Assembly: GCF_001866665.1 (NCBI RefSeq)
Contig: NZ_MLYO01000036.1
Coordinates: 186,001 to 250,000, forward strand
DNA from: Streptomyces monashensis
GTDB lineage: Bacteria > Actinomycetota > Actinomycetes > Streptomycetales > Streptomycetaceae
Length of the DNA stretch: 64,000 nt
Direction: 5' to 3'
Shown here: positions 29,752 through 38,438 of the stretch, one piece after another
Layout: each line of letters starts with the position of its first letter
Numbering within the stretch: position 1 is the stretch's first letter
Notes under the pieces: generated by a model
The model's database searches: none
What the model saw: only the letters and a program-made list of their open reading frames with translations
Told to the model about the DNA's origin: nothing
Position numbers and translations under genes: made by a program

Positions 29752-30555
29752 GTGCCGGTTCTCCCCGGAGCTGAGCCGTACCGCCACGAGGGCGGGGAGG
29801 TGGGCGTCCTCCTCTGCCACGGCTTCACCGGCTCGCCCCAGTCGCTGCGCCCCTGGGCGGAGCACCACGCGGCCCACGGCCTGACCGTGTCCCTGCCGCT
29901 GCTGCCCGGCCACGGCACCCGCTGGGAGGACATGCAGCTCACGACCTGGCAGGACTGGTACGCGGAGGTGGACCGCGAGCTGCGCGTCCTCGCCGAGCGC
30001 TGCTCCCGGGTGTTCGTCCTCGGCCTGTCGATGGGCGGCGCGCTGGCCCTGCGGCTCGCCGCCCTGCACGGCGCGCGGGTCACGGGCGCGGTGGTCGTCA
30101 ACCCGGCGAACAAGGTGCACGGCCTGTCGGCGTACGCCCTTCCGGTGGCCCGGCATCTCGTGCGCACGACGAAGGGCATCGCCAGCGACATCGCCCAGGA
30201 GGGCGCGGCCGAGGTGGGCTACGACCGGGTGCCGCTGCACTCCGCGCACTCGCTGCGGCGGTTCCTGCGCCGGCTGGACGGCGAGCTGCCCCAGGTCACC
30301 CAGCCGTTGCTGCTGCTGCACAGCGCGCAGGACCATGTCGTCCCGCCCGCCGACTCGGCCCGGGTGCTGAGCCGGGTGTCGTCCACGGACGTCACCGAGA
30401 TCGTGCTGGAACAGAGCTACCACGTGGCGACGTTGGACAAGGACGCGGACCGGATCTTCGAGGAGAGCCTCGCGTTCATCGAACGGCTCGCGCCCGGGGC
30501 CGGCAGGGACGGTGTCGGCAAGGACGGCAAGGAAGGGACGGCCGCAGTTGGCTGA
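29752..30555 (+). CDS. alpha/beta-hydrolase, carboxylesterase/monoacylglycerol-lipase type
   Basis: 267 residues from GTG 29752 with AGGAGA upstream. The serine-hydrolase triad is visible: Ser in FVLGLSMGGALALRLAAL, Asp in LLHSAQDHVVPP and His in LEQSYHVATLDKD. The oxyanion-hole region LLCHGFTGSPQSLRPWAEHH is also clear. This is the pattern of small carboxylesterases such as Est30. There is no signal peptide, so it is probably cytoplasmic. Its position opposite a lysophospholipid acyltransferase suggests a role in lipid turnover (inference). The C-terminal tail has a short GKDGKEG repeat and overlaps the next gene by eight bases. Confidence 0.87.
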   Translation: MPVLPGAEPYRHEGGEVGVLLCHGFTGSPQSLRPWAEHHAAHGLTVSLPLLPGHGTRWEDMQLTTWQDWYAEVDRELRVLAERCSRVFVLGLSMGGALALRLAALHGARVTGAVVVNPANKVHGLSAYALPVARHLVRTTKGIASDIAQEGAAEVGYDRVPLHSAHSLRRFLRRLDGELPQVTQPLLLLHSAQDHVVPPADSARVLSRVSSTDVTEIVLEQSYHVATLDKDADRIFEESLAFIERLAPGAGRDGVGKDGKEGTAAVG

Positions 30556-31168
30556 GCACGACTCGGACCGTGAGGGTCGCGAGCCGGACGAGCAGGGCGT
30601 GCCCTTCGACGAGGACGCCGCCTGGCAGGCCATCGTCGCCGGGTACGGCGAGGAGCCACCGGACCCGCCGGGCGCGAGGCCCTTCAGGTCGGTGGAGGAC
30701 CTCGCGCTGCCGGAGCCGGCCGCCGAGGACCCCGACGACACGGCGCAGGGCCCGGCGAGGGACACGTCGGCGGACGGCGAGGGCGAGGAGGACGGCCCCG
30801 CCGGTACGCCGCCGGTACGGCCGCTGGGCAGCTCGATCACCTTCGCCCCCGGTGTCGGCGGCGGCCCGCGCGACTACACGACCGCGCGGCCCTCCGACGA
30901 CGACTTCGACGAGGACGACGAGGGCCACTTCGTCCCGCCCGAACCGCCCCCGCTGCCGGCCGCCGACACCACCGCCAAGTTCGGCTGGCTCGGCGTCGTC
31001 GGCGGCCCGGTGCTGCTCCTGCTGGCGGTGCTGCTGGGCTGGGACATGACGTGGTGGCTGACCACGCTGGGCATCGGCGGCTTCCTCGGCGGCTTCGCCA
31101 CGCTGGTGACGCGGATGCGCACGGACGACGACGAGGACGACGACCCGGGGCGGGGCGCGGTCGTCTGA
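30548..31168 (+). CDS. conserved acidic membrane protein of unknown function
   Basis: 206 residues starting at TTG 30548 (LAEHDSDREGRE), inside the end of the esterase gene; a GTG at 30512 would overlap it by 44 bases and is less likely. The first 130 residues are highly acidic and probably disordered, with the conserved-looking piece PFDEDAAWQAIVAGYGEEPP. Two hydrophobic helices follow (FGWLGVVGGPVLLLLAVLLG and WWLTTLGIGGFLGGFATLV), then a charged tail DDDEDDD. I recognise it only as a Streptomyces-conserved protein that accompanies this esterase. Overlap implies co-translation. Confidence 0.7.
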   Translation: MAEHDSDREGREPDEQGVPFDEDAAWQAIVAGYGEEPPDPPGARPFRSVEDLALPEPAAEDPDDTAQGPARDTSADGEGEEDGPAGTPPVRPLGSSITFAPGVGGGPRDYTTARPSDDDFDEDDEGHFVPPEPPPLPAADTTAKFGWLGVVGGPVLLLLAVLLGWDMTWWLTTLGIGGFLGGFATLVTRMRTDDDEDDDPGRGAVV

Positions 31169-31191
31169 GCCGTGCACAGGTGCCGGGCGGC

Positions 31192-31947
31192 TCAGCCGGC
31201 CGGGACCCTGAGGGCGGCCAGGACCGGGAGGTGGTCCGTGGCCGCGATCAGGTCGGAGCGGGTGACACCCGGCTGCTCCAGAGGCACTCCGCAGCCGAGC
31301 ACGTCGATGCCCTTCGTGGCGAAGATCGCGTCGATACGGCGGTGCGGCTCGCTGTGCCGCCAGGTCTCCTCGCCGCCCCAGGGGGCGACGGCCCGGCAGT
31401 CCTGCAGGGTGCCGGAGAGCAGCCGGAAGGCGGGGCCGTCGGGGCCCTCGTTGAGGTCGCCGCCCGCGACGGCGTGCGCCACGCCGAGACCGGCGAGGCG
31501 GTCGAGGAGCAGACCGGCCTGCGCGTACCGCTCCTTCCTGTCCAGGCTCAGATGGCCGCTGATCACTCCCAGCCGGGCGCCGCCGAACCGGACCACCGCG
31601 GTGGCGAGGCCGCGCCGGTGGAGGCCCGGGGTGAGGGGCAGCAGGACGTCCTGCGTGCGCTCGACGGTGGCCCGCAGCGAGCAGAGGATCGCCGGGCCCG
31701 CCGCCGTGGCGCCGCCGGTGAGGATCACCTGGCCGCCGGCCGCCGCGAGCCGGGCGAGCTTCTTGCGCCAGCGGAAGAAGCGGGGGGCCTCCTGGACGAG
31801 GACCAGGTCGGGCGCGCAGGCGGAGATGACTGCGGCCAACGCGTCCGTGTCGTCCCGCATCGAGCGGATGTTGTAGCTCAGGACGCGGATGACCGCCGAA
31901 CCATCGGGTTCCGTACGGGAGTTGGGAAGGAGCGTGCTGGTCGCCAT
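31192..31947 (-). CDS. endonuclease/exonuclease/phosphatase-family protein
   Basis: 251 residues from ATG 31947; an ATG four codons upstream (31959) is also possible. The DNase I-like fold is recognisable: VLSYNIRSMRDDTDAL (metal-binding Asn), APDLVLVQEAPRFFRW (metal-binding Glu), LGVISGHLSLDRKERYAQAG (catalytic His), AVAGGDLNEGPDGPAF (Asp and Asn), RRIDAIFATKGI and AATDHLPVLAAL (final Asp-His). There is no signal peptide. Family members hydrolyse phosphodiesters or inositol/sphingolipid phosphates, and the substrate cannot be read here. Confidence 0.85.
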   Translation of the reverse strand: MATSTLLPNSRTEPDGSAVIRVLSYNIRSMRDDTDALAAVISACAPDLVLVQEAPRFFRWRKKLARLAAAGGQVILTGGATAAGPAILCSLRATVERTQDVLLPLTPGLHRRGLATAVVRFGGARLGVISGHLSLDRKERYAQAGLLLDRLAGLGVAHAVAGGDLNEGPDGPAFRLLSGTLQDCRAVAPWGGEETWRHSEPHRRIDAIFATKGIDVLGCGVPLEQPGVTRSDLIAATDHLPVLAALRVPAG

Positions 31948-32018
31948 GACGATCAACATACGACGATGCCCGCCGTCCCGGGAGCGGACGCGGCGGGCAC
32001 TGTCACAGGACGGCCTCG

Positions 32019-32972
32019 CTACATGATCGGGTCCGGCTCCCGGGCCAGGTCGGCCGCGCCCACCAGGCCCGCCTTGTTGCCGAGCTGGGCCGCGATGACG
32101 TCGGCCACCGGGCGCCAGTTGCCGCCGACCAGCCAGCGCTTGTAGGACTTGCGGATCGGGTCGAGGACCAGTTCGCCCTCGTCGGAGAGGCCGCCGCCGA
32201 CGATGAACGCCGAGGGGTCGAAGAGGGAGGCCAGGTCGGCGAGGCCCGCACCGGCCCAGCGGGCCAGCTCGCGGTAGGAGTCGACGGCCACCGGGTCGCC
32301 CTGGCGGGCGGCCATGGAGATGTGCTTGCCCTCGATGCCGTCGGGGGTGCCGTCGCCCAGCGACAGCAGCAGCTCGGCGTTCTCGGGGGTGGCGTTGGCA
32401 CGCTGCTTGGCGTAGCGGACCAGGGCACGGCCGGAGGCGTACTGCTCCCAGCAGCCCTGCGAACCGCAGCCGCACAGCAGGCCGTCCGGGACCATCCGGA
32501 TGTGGCCGAACTCGGCGGCCACGCCGAAGTGTCCGCGGCGCAGCTTGTTGCCGATGATGATGCCGCCGCCGAGGCCGGTGCCGAGCGTGATGCAGATGAC
32601 GTTGCGGTGGCCCTTGCCCGCGCCGAACTTGTACTCGCCCCACGCCGCGGCGTTGGCGTCGTTCTCGACCACGACCGGGAGGCCCACGCGGGCCTCGACC
32701 TTCTCCTTGAGCGGCTCCTGGCGCCAGTCGATGTTCGGCGCGAAGTAGACCGTCGAACGCTGCCGGTTCACGTAACCGGCGGCGCCGATGCCCACGCCGA
32801 CGATCTCGTGCCCGGCCCGTGCGCCCTCGACGGCAGCGGCGATGGCGTCCACGATGCCCTCGGGCGTGCCCGGGGTCGGCACCTGGTGGGTCGAGAGGAT
32901 GTTGCCTTCCTCGTCGACCACACCGGCCGCGATCTTGGTACCGCCGATGTCGACGCCGATGGTGAGTCCCAT
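32019..32972 (-). CDS. glkA: glucokinase, ROK family
   Basis: 317 residues from ATG 32972, the same length as S. coelicolor GlkA. It phosphorylates glucose with ATP and is also central to carbon catabolite repression in Streptomyces. ROK motifs: GVDIGGTKIAAGVVDEEGNI (phosphate 1), VVVENDANAAAWGEYKFGAG with the catalytic Asp, CITLGTGLGGGIIIGNKL (phosphate 2), FGHIRMVPDG and the zinc site CGCGSQGCWEQYASG. The longer frame to 33008 is not needed. It forms a sugar-phosphorylation theme with pfkA six kilobases away. Confidence 0.95.
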   Translation of the reverse strand: MGLTIGVDIGGTKIAAGVVDEEGNILSTHQVPTPGTPEGIVDAIAAAVEGARAGHEIVGVGIGAAGYVNRQRSTVYFAPNIDWRQEPLKEKVEARVGLPVVVENDANAAAWGEYKFGAGKGHRNVICITLGTGLGGGIIIGNKLRRGHFGVAAEFGHIRMVPDGLLCGCGSQGCWEQYASGRALVRYAKQRANATPENAELLLSLGDGTPDGIEGKHISMAARQGDPVAVDSYRELARWAGAGLADLASLFDPSAFIVGGGLSDEGELVLDPIRKSYKRWLVGGNWRPVADVIAAQLGNKAGLVGAADLAREPDPIM

Positions 32973-33038
32973 GAATCCCTCAGTTCGGTCGAGCCCCGCT
33001 ACGGCCAACCGTACCCGAGGCCCTGCCGGGAAAGCGCT

Positions 33039-33581
33039 TCAGTCCAGGTCGATCCGCTCCCCCGGACCGGTGCCCTCGCCCGGGTCCCGCCGCTCCCCCT
33101 TCTCGGCCCGTCCCTCACCGGTCAGGTCGTCGGCGGTGCGGGCGGTCCAGCGCTGCTCCTGGGCCTGGACGGCGGAGCGGTAGGCGGCCAGCAGTTCGCC
33201 GCCGGCCGCGGCCAGGTGGTCGAAGACATCCGGGTTGCGCTCTATGACGGGCTCGACGGCGGCCTTGGCCTGCTGGACGACCTGCCGTACCACCTGCTGG
33301 GCGGCGGGTCCGGCGAGGCCGCCGAGCAGGGGGGACTGCAGGCCGGACAGCTTGTCGGCCACCGTGTCCACGAACTTCTTCAGCTCCTCGGCGGCCGAGC
33401 CCGGCTGCGGGCCGTGCTCGGCGCGGCGGCGGGCCTTCTCGGCGGCGAGGTCCTCGGCGCAGGCCGTGGCCCAGGCGTCGGCGTCGGTCGCCCGCCCTTC
33501 CCTCCCGTGCTCCTCTTTCTCGTACGCGGCGTGCGCGTCATGCGCGTCGTACGAGTCGGCTGCGGGGCGCTCTTCGCTCAT
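33039..33581 (-). CDS. DUF5304 family protein
   Basis: 180 residues. The N-terminal 50 residues are charged and low-complexity. The core WATACAEDLAAEKARRRAEH, then AAEELKKFVDTVADKLSGLQ, VVRQVVQQAKAAVEPVIERN and LAAAGGELLAAYRSAVQAQE is helical, matching the Streptomyces DUF5304 family as I remember it. No membrane segment, signal or enzyme motif is visible. It lies between glucokinase and the ArsA-like ATPase, corresponding roughly to the Rv2183c-Rv2184c position. Function unknown. Confidence 0.72.
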   Translation of the reverse strand: MSEERPAADSYDAHDAHAAYEKEEHGREGRATDADAWATACAEDLAAEKARRRAEHGPQPGSAAEELKKFVDTVADKLSGLQSPLLGGLAGPAAQQVVRQVVQQAKAAVEPVIERNPDVFDHLAAAGGELLAAYRSAVQAQEQRWTARTADDLTGEGRAEKGERRDPGEGTGPGERIDLD

Positions 33582-33651
33582 GGCGGACTCCTGACTACGG
33601 TTCGCCTCTACGACGTTACCCGAACGGGCGTACCCGGTTCATCGTCCCCGC

Positions 33652-34827
33652 TCAGCGGCGCGCGGTGGGCCACAGGTCGGGGTCCGGGGCGAAGCGGACG
33701 CGCAGCTCGCCCTCGCGCAGCGCGGCCCCGGCGACGGTGCAGCGGCGCAGGGCGGAGGGCAGCGGGACGATCCGGCGGAACGGGCCCGCGCTGATCACGA
33801 GTTCGTCGCCGCGCCGGATCAGGTCCAGCTCCTCCCGTATCGCGCCGGGCAGCGGGAGGTGCCAGACGAGCACGCCGTCCGCGGCGATCCGGTCGGTGAC
33901 GGGCCACCCGACCGGGGCGGACGACGGGTTGACGGGCGGTACGGCGAGGGCGCCGAGGTCGTCGCCGCCGCGGGGGTCGCGGCCCAGGTGGGGGACGAGG
34001 TGGACGTCGTACGGCAGCTCCCGCCAGTCGTCGAGGGCCTTGCGCTGCTGGGCGAGGAGCCCGGCCGGCCAGCTCTCCGGCGCGGTCTCGGGCAGGGCGC
34101 GGTTGGCGAGCAGGGCCTCGACGGGCAGGCCGCGCAGGGCGAGGCCGAGGCCGGCGGTGCGCAGGGCGTCGGCACCGGCCGGACCGGGCTCGGCGACCAG
34201 GCGTACGGCGGTCGCGCGGTCGGTGAGGACGGCCTCGACGGCCGCCAGTTCGACGTCCCAGCGGGCCGCCGTCTCGTACAGCCAGTCGGCGGGCATGGGC
34301 ACCCCGGCCAGCCGGCCGAGAACGGGGCGCAGGGCGCGGGCGGCCTGCCGCTCGGGCGGGAGCAGCCGGCGCAGATAGCGGCGCAGTTCCTCGGGCAGGC
34401 CGAGCAGGGCGAGGGCCTGCGGGAGGGGCGGGAGGTCGACGACGAGGAGGTCGTAGCGCTCGCTGAGGGCGGCGTCCCGCAGGGCGCGCAGGAAGGACAG
34501 CTCCTCGGCGCCGGGCAGCGGGGTGACCTCCTCGGCGTCCAGTCGCGAGGCGCCGAGCAGGTCGAGGACGTTCGCGGCGCGGGTCTGGAAGGCGGTGAGG
34601 TCCTCGCGGAAGCGGCCTGTGGCGTCGGGGCGCCAGGTGGTGAGGTTCGGCGCGGCCTGCCGCGGCGCCGGTCCCGTCTCGGAGCCCAGGGCCGCGCCGG
34701 GGGTGTCGGTGCGGTCGGCGCTCAGCAGGAGGGTCCGGGTGCCCGCGCGGGCGGCGGTGAGCGCGGTCGCGGCGGCGATCGTGGTACGACCGCTGCCGCC
34801 GGGGCCCGTGATCAGGATGGTGCGCAT
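33652..34827 (-). CDS. ArsA/GET3-like P-loop ATPase with altered Walker A
   Basis: 391 residues from ATG 34827. The deviant-Walker fold starts immediately (ILITGPGGSGRTTIAAATAL), followed by LLLSADRTDTPGAAL and the switch-like YDLLVVDLPPLPQAL. In ArsA/GET3 proteins the loop is GKGGVGKT; here both lysines are replaced (Pro and Arg), so ATP turnover is doubtful. The C-terminal 80 residues form a beta-rich domain (PFRRIVPLPSALRRCTVAGA) similar to the small HSP-like ArsA domain. The syntenic mycobacterial gene is Rv2184c. It is followed by an SRPBCC protein gene, as in mycobacteria. Confidence 0.82.
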   Translation of the reverse strand: MRTILITGPGGSGRTTIAAATALTAARAGTRTLLLSADRTDTPGAALGSETGPAPRQAAPNLTTWRPDATGRFREDLTAFQTRAANVLDLLGASRLDAEEVTPLPGAEELSFLRALRDAALSERYDLLVVDLPPLPQALALLGLPEELRRYLRRLLPPERQAARALRPVLGRLAGVPMPADWLYETAARWDVELAAVEAVLTDRATAVRLVAEPGPAGADALRTAGLGLALRGLPVEALLANRALPETAPESWPAGLLAQQRKALDDWRELPYDVHLVPHLGRDPRGGDDLGALAVPPVNPSSAPVGWPVTDRIAADGVLVWHLPLPGAIREELDLIRRGDELVISAGPFRRIVPLPSALRRCTVAGAALREGELRVRFAPDPDLWPTARR

Positions 34828-34884
34828 AGGGGTGAACGCTACCGGTGCCCGGCGGGCGGCTCGGCGTGTGTGACCGGGGGGTGA

Positions 34885-35352
34885 CTACTTCTCCCCCGGC
34901 GCCTCCGCCGACGCCTCTCCCGACTCCACCCGCTTCTTCAGACCGGCCAGCGCCCGGTCGATGATGACCTTCTCGGCCTTGCGCTTGATCATCCCGAGCA
35001 TGGGGATCTTGACGTCGACGGTGAGGCGGTAGGTGACCTCGGTGGCACCCTGCCCGGCCGGCTTCAGGAGGTACGAGCCGTCCAGGGAGCGGAGCATCTG
35101 GGACTTCACCAGGCTCCAGGAGACCTCGTTGTCGCCGGTCCAGGTGTAGCCGAGGACCTGGTCGTCCTTGATGGCGCCGGCGTCCATGACGAGGCGGACC
35201 TGCTCGGCGCGGCCCCGCGCGTCGGTCTCCAGGACCTCGGCCAGCTTCACCTCGCCGGTCCAGTCCGGGTAGCGCGCGAAGTCGGCGATCACCGCCATGA
35301 CGTCGGCCGGTGCCGCCTCGATCGTGATGCTCGAGCTGGTGTGTTCCGCCAT
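34885..35352 (-). CDS. SRPBCC (START/polyketide-cyclase-like) protein, Rv2185c-like
   Basis: 155 residues from ATG 35352 with GGAGGAG upstream. The helix-grip fold begins SSSITIEAAPADVMAVIADF and ARYPDWTGEVKLAEVLETDA, the usual start of this family, and has the conserved VSWSLVKSQMLRSLDGSYLL strand pair and the TYRLTVDVKIPMLGMIKRKA helix. Such proteins have a deep pocket for a lipid or isoprenoid. The mycobacterial homologue Rv2185c is adjacent to the ArsA-like ATPase, as here. No signal peptide. The ligand is unknown. Confidence 0.85.
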   Translation of the reverse strand: MAEHTSSSITIEAAPADVMAVIADFARYPDWTGEVKLAEVLETDARGRAEQVRLVMDAGAIKDDQVLGYTWTGDNEVSWSLVKSQMLRSLDGSYLLKPAGQGATEVTYRLTVDVKIPMLGMIKRKAEKVIIDRALAGLKKRVESGEASAEAPGEK

Positions 35353-35486
35353 CGCCGTGGCTCCTCCAGATGCGGGCCGTACTGAGATCGTCGTGCGCAC
35401 GTGTGTGCAGCGTGAAGGCTACCGCGCCACCGACCTGCCGCCTTCACCCCGTCTCCCGCACCCCCGGCCGACCGGCCACGGGCCGC

Positions 35487-36317
35487 TCACCATTCGAGCG
35501 CCCACGGCGTGCCCGACCCCGCGAAATGCCCCACGTTCACGCATTCCGTCGCGCCGATCCGCATCCGGCGCACGAGCGGCTGATGGACGTGCCCGAAGAG
35601 CGAATAGCGGGGCTTGGTGCGGTGGATGGCGGCCAGCAGGGCGCGGCTGCCGCGTTCGAAGCGGCGGGCGACGGTGTCGTAGACCAGCTCGGGGACCTCC
35701 GGCGGGATGTGCGTGCACAGCACGTCGACCTCGCCGACCGCCTCGATCTTCGCCGCGTACTCCTCGTCGTCGATCTCGTACGGCGTCCGCATGGGCGTCT
35801 TCAGGCCGCCGCCCACGAAGCCGAAGACGCGGCCGCCGATCTCCACCCGCTGGCCGTCGAGGACCGTGGTGCCCGGGCGGGCGTACTCGCTCCACAAAGG
35901 CGGCATGTCGACATTGCCGTACGTGGCGTACGTCGGGGTGGGGAACGCGGCGAACATCTCGGCGTACTGCTTGCGCACGGCCTTCTCGATGGCGCCGGCC
36001 CGGTCGGCGCCGATGCCGGCCCACAGCCGCGCGCCGAACTCCCGGGCCTCCTCGAAGCGGCGGGCGGTGCGCAGCTCGACGATGCGGTCCGCGTTCTCCT
36101 CGCCGAACAGGTCGGGGAAGATCCCGCGCGAGTGGTCGGCGTAGTCGAGGAAGAGGACGAGGTCGCCGAGGCAGATCAGGGCATCGGCACCCTCGCCGGC
36201 CCGCGCCAGGGCCTCGGCGTTGCCGTGCACGTCGCTGACCACGTGGACACGGGTGCTGCGCGTGCCGCGCGCCCCACGCGGGCCCGCGGGTCGGTTTCCG
36301 GACGGTGTGGATGCCAT
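35487..36317 (-). CDS. calcineurin-like metallophosphoesterase
   Basis: 276 residues from ATG 36317; a TTG three codons earlier is possible. Two-metal phosphoesterase motifs occur in order: VHVVSDVHGNAEAL (Asp-His), ALICLGDLVLFLDYAD (Gly-Asp), TYATYGNVDMPPLW (Gly-Asn; the usual GNHD is GNVD here, so the catalytic His is replaced by Val), DVLCTHIPPE (His) and YSLFGHVHQPL (Gly-His-Val-His). The first 25 residues are basic and disordered. The GNVD variant occurs in YfcE-like and archaeal phosphodiesterases. The substrate is unknown. It points away from the fadD gene. Confidence 0.85.
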   Translation of the reverse strand: MASTPSGNRPAGPRGARGTRSTRVHVVSDVHGNAEALARAGEGADALICLGDLVLFLDYADHSRGIFPDLFGEENADRIVELRTARRFEEAREFGARLWAGIGADRAGAIEKAVRKQYAEMFAAFPTPTYATYGNVDMPPLWSEYARPGTTVLDGQRVEIGGRVFGFVGGGLKTPMRTPYEIDDEEYAAKIEAVGEVDVLCTHIPPEVPELVYDTVARRFERGSRALLAAIHRTKPRYSLFGHVHQPLVRRMRIGATECVNVGHFAGSGTPWALEW

Positions 36318-36551
36318 GGCGATCAAGCGTAGGCCTGTGCGATGTGCGTGAACAGTGGCGGTCGGGCCTGCGGTTACTGGCCGGTCGGTTCAGCCGTGGA
36401 CTACTGTGCGCGAAGGAACGCCAGCCTGTGTGACGCAGCGAACATCTCGCCGGGACCCCCTGTCGGGAACGGCATACCGGCGGGTAACGTCCGGGCAGTC
36501 CAGTCGTGCTCTGGATTTCAACCACCGAAGACCCGAGCACCAGCCCGAGCC

Positions 36552-36580
36552 TTGGACCGCTCCGTCGCATCACACAGTGT
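36552..36580 (+). promoter_or_regulatory. candidate fadD promoter
   Basis: TTGGAC (36552-36557) and CAGTGT (36575-36580) are 17 bases apart, about 34 bases before the TTG start of the acyl-CoA synthetase. The -10 sequence is weak. The rest of the 296-base divergent spacer shows no clear operator. Confidence 0.35.
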
Positions 36581-36613
36581 CGTGGCGTCGGCGCCCTATG
36601 AGGAGCAGCAGTC

Positions 36614-38410
36614 TTGCGCGAGTTCAGCCTTCCGGCTTTGTACGAGGTCCCTGCCGACGGCAATCTGACCGACATCGTCCGCAGAAACGCCGCGCAGCAT
36701 CCCGACGTCGCCGTCATCGCCCGCAAGGACGGAGGCACCTGGCAGGACGTGACGGCCCGGCAGTTCCTGGCCGAGGTGCTCACCGCCGCCAAGGGCCTCA
36801 TCGCCGCCGGGGTGCAGCCGGGCGACCGGGTGGGCCTGATGTCCCGCACCCGGTACGAGTGGACACTGCTGGACTTCGCGATCTGGAGCGCGGGCGCGGT
36901 CACCGTGCCGGTGTACGAGACCAGCTCGCCGGAGCAGGTGCAGTGGATCCTGTCCGACTCGGGCGCGACCGCGTGCATCGTGGAGCAGGCGGGCCACGCC
37001 GCCGCGGTGGAGTCGGTGCGCGAGTCGCTGCCCGCCCTCAAGCACGTCTGGCAGATCGACGCCGGGGGCGTGGAGGAACTGGGCCGGCTCGGCCAGGACG
37101 TCTCGGACCAGACGGTCGAGGAGCGCAGCTCGCTCGCCTGCGCCGACGACCCGGCCACCATCGTCTACACCAGCGGTACGACCGGCCGCCCCAAGGGCTG
37201 TGTGCTCACCCACCGCAGCTTCTTCGCCGAGTGCGGCAACGTCGTCGAGCGGCTGCGGCCGCTGTTCCGCACCGGCGAGTGCTCGGTGCTGCTCTTCCTG
37301 CCCCTCGCGCACGTCTTCGGGCGGCTCGTGCAGATCGCCCCGATGATGGCGCCGATCAAGCTCGGCTGCGTCCCGGACATCAAGAACCTCACCGACGAAC
37401 TGGCCGCGTTCCGGCCGACGTTGATCCTCGGTGTGCCGCGCGTCTTCGAGAAGGTCTACAACTCCGCGCGCGCCAAGGCGCAGGCGGACGGCAAGGGCAG
37501 GATCTTCGACAAGGCGGCCGACACGGCGATCGCCTACAGCAAGGCGCTGGACACCCCGTCGGGCCCGTCGCTCGGCCTGAAGATCAAGCACAAGACCTTC
37601 GACAAGCTGGTCTACAGCAAGCTGCGCGCGGTGCTCGGCGGCCGGGGCGAGTACGCCATCTCCGGCGGCGCCCCCCTCGGCGAGCGGCTCGGCCACTTCT
37701 TCCGCGGCATCGGCTTCACGGTGCTGGAGGGCTACGGCCTGACCGAGTCCTGCGCGGCGACCGCGTTCAACCCCTGGGACCGGCAGAAGATCGGCACGGT
37801 CGGCCAGCCGCTGCCCGGCTCGGTGGTGCGCATAGCGGACGACGGCGAGGTGCTGCTGCACGGCGAGCACCTGTTCAAGGAGTACTGGAACAACCCGGGC
37901 GCGACGGCCGAGGCGCTGGCCGACGGCTGGTTCCACACCGGTGACATCGGCACCCTGGACGAGGACGGCTACCTCAGGATCACGGGCCGCAAGAAGGAGA
38001 TCATCGTCACCGCCGGCGGCAAGAACGTGGCCCCGGCCGTGATCGAGGACCGCATCCGGGCGCACGCGCTGGTCGCGGAGTGCATGGTGGTGGGCGACGG
38101 GCGGCCGTTCGTGGGCGCGCTGGTCACCGTCGACGAGGAGTTCCTGGGCCGTTGGGCCGAGGAGCACGGCAAGCCGGCGGGCTCCACCGCGGCGTCGCTG
38201 AAGGACGACCCGGATCTGAACGCGGCGATCCAGGCGGCCGTCGACGACGGCAACGCCGCGGTGTCGAAGGCGGAATCGGTGCGGAAGTTCCGCATTCTGT
38301 CCTCCCAGTTCACGGAGGAGTCGGGCCACCTCACCCCGTCGCTGAAGCTCAAGCGGAACGTGGTGGCGAAGGACTACGCGAGCGAGATCGAGGCGATCTA
38401 CGCGAAGTAG
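36614..38410 (+). CDS. long-chain fatty acid-CoA ligase (FadD15-like)
   Basis: 598 residues from TTG 36614, with GAGGAG eight bases upstream. It activates long-chain fatty acids to acyl-CoA through an acyl-AMP intermediate. The AMP-binding motif is IVYTSGTTGRPKGCVLTHRS (A3). Others are FLPLAHVFGRLVQ, ISGGAPLGERLGHFF, LEGYGLTESCAATAFN (A5), GWFHTGDIGTLDEDGYLRIT (A7/A8) and the catalytic Lys region LTPSLKLKRNVVAKDY (A10). Insert lengths fit bacterial FadD15-type ligases. It is the syntenic equivalent of Rv2187 fadD15. Confidence 0.93.
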   Translation: MREFSLPALYEVPADGNLTDIVRRNAAQHPDVAVIARKDGGTWQDVTARQFLAEVLTAAKGLIAAGVQPGDRVGLMSRTRYEWTLLDFAIWSAGAVTVPVYETSSPEQVQWILSDSGATACIVEQAGHAAAVESVRESLPALKHVWQIDAGGVEELGRLGQDVSDQTVEERSSLACADDPATIVYTSGTTGRPKGCVLTHRSFFAECGNVVERLRPLFRTGECSVLLFLPLAHVFGRLVQIAPMMAPIKLGCVPDIKNLTDELAAFRPTLILGVPRVFEKVYNSARAKAQADGKGRIFDKAADTAIAYSKALDTPSGPSLGLKIKHKTFDKLVYSKLRAVLGGRGEYAISGGAPLGERLGHFFRGIGFTVLEGYGLTESCAATAFNPWDRQKIGTVGQPLPGSVVRIADDGEVLLHGEHLFKEYWNNPGATAEALADGWFHTGDIGTLDEDGYLRITGRKKEIIVTAGGKNVAPAVIEDRIRAHALVAECMVVGDGRPFVGALVTVDEEFLGRWAEEHGKPAGSTAASLKDDPDLNAAIQAAVDDGNAAVSKAESVRKFRILSSQFTEESGHLTPSLKLKRNVVAKDYASEIEAIYAK

Positions 38411-38438
38411 CGGGAGCGGCACGCCTCCTGACGAGGCG

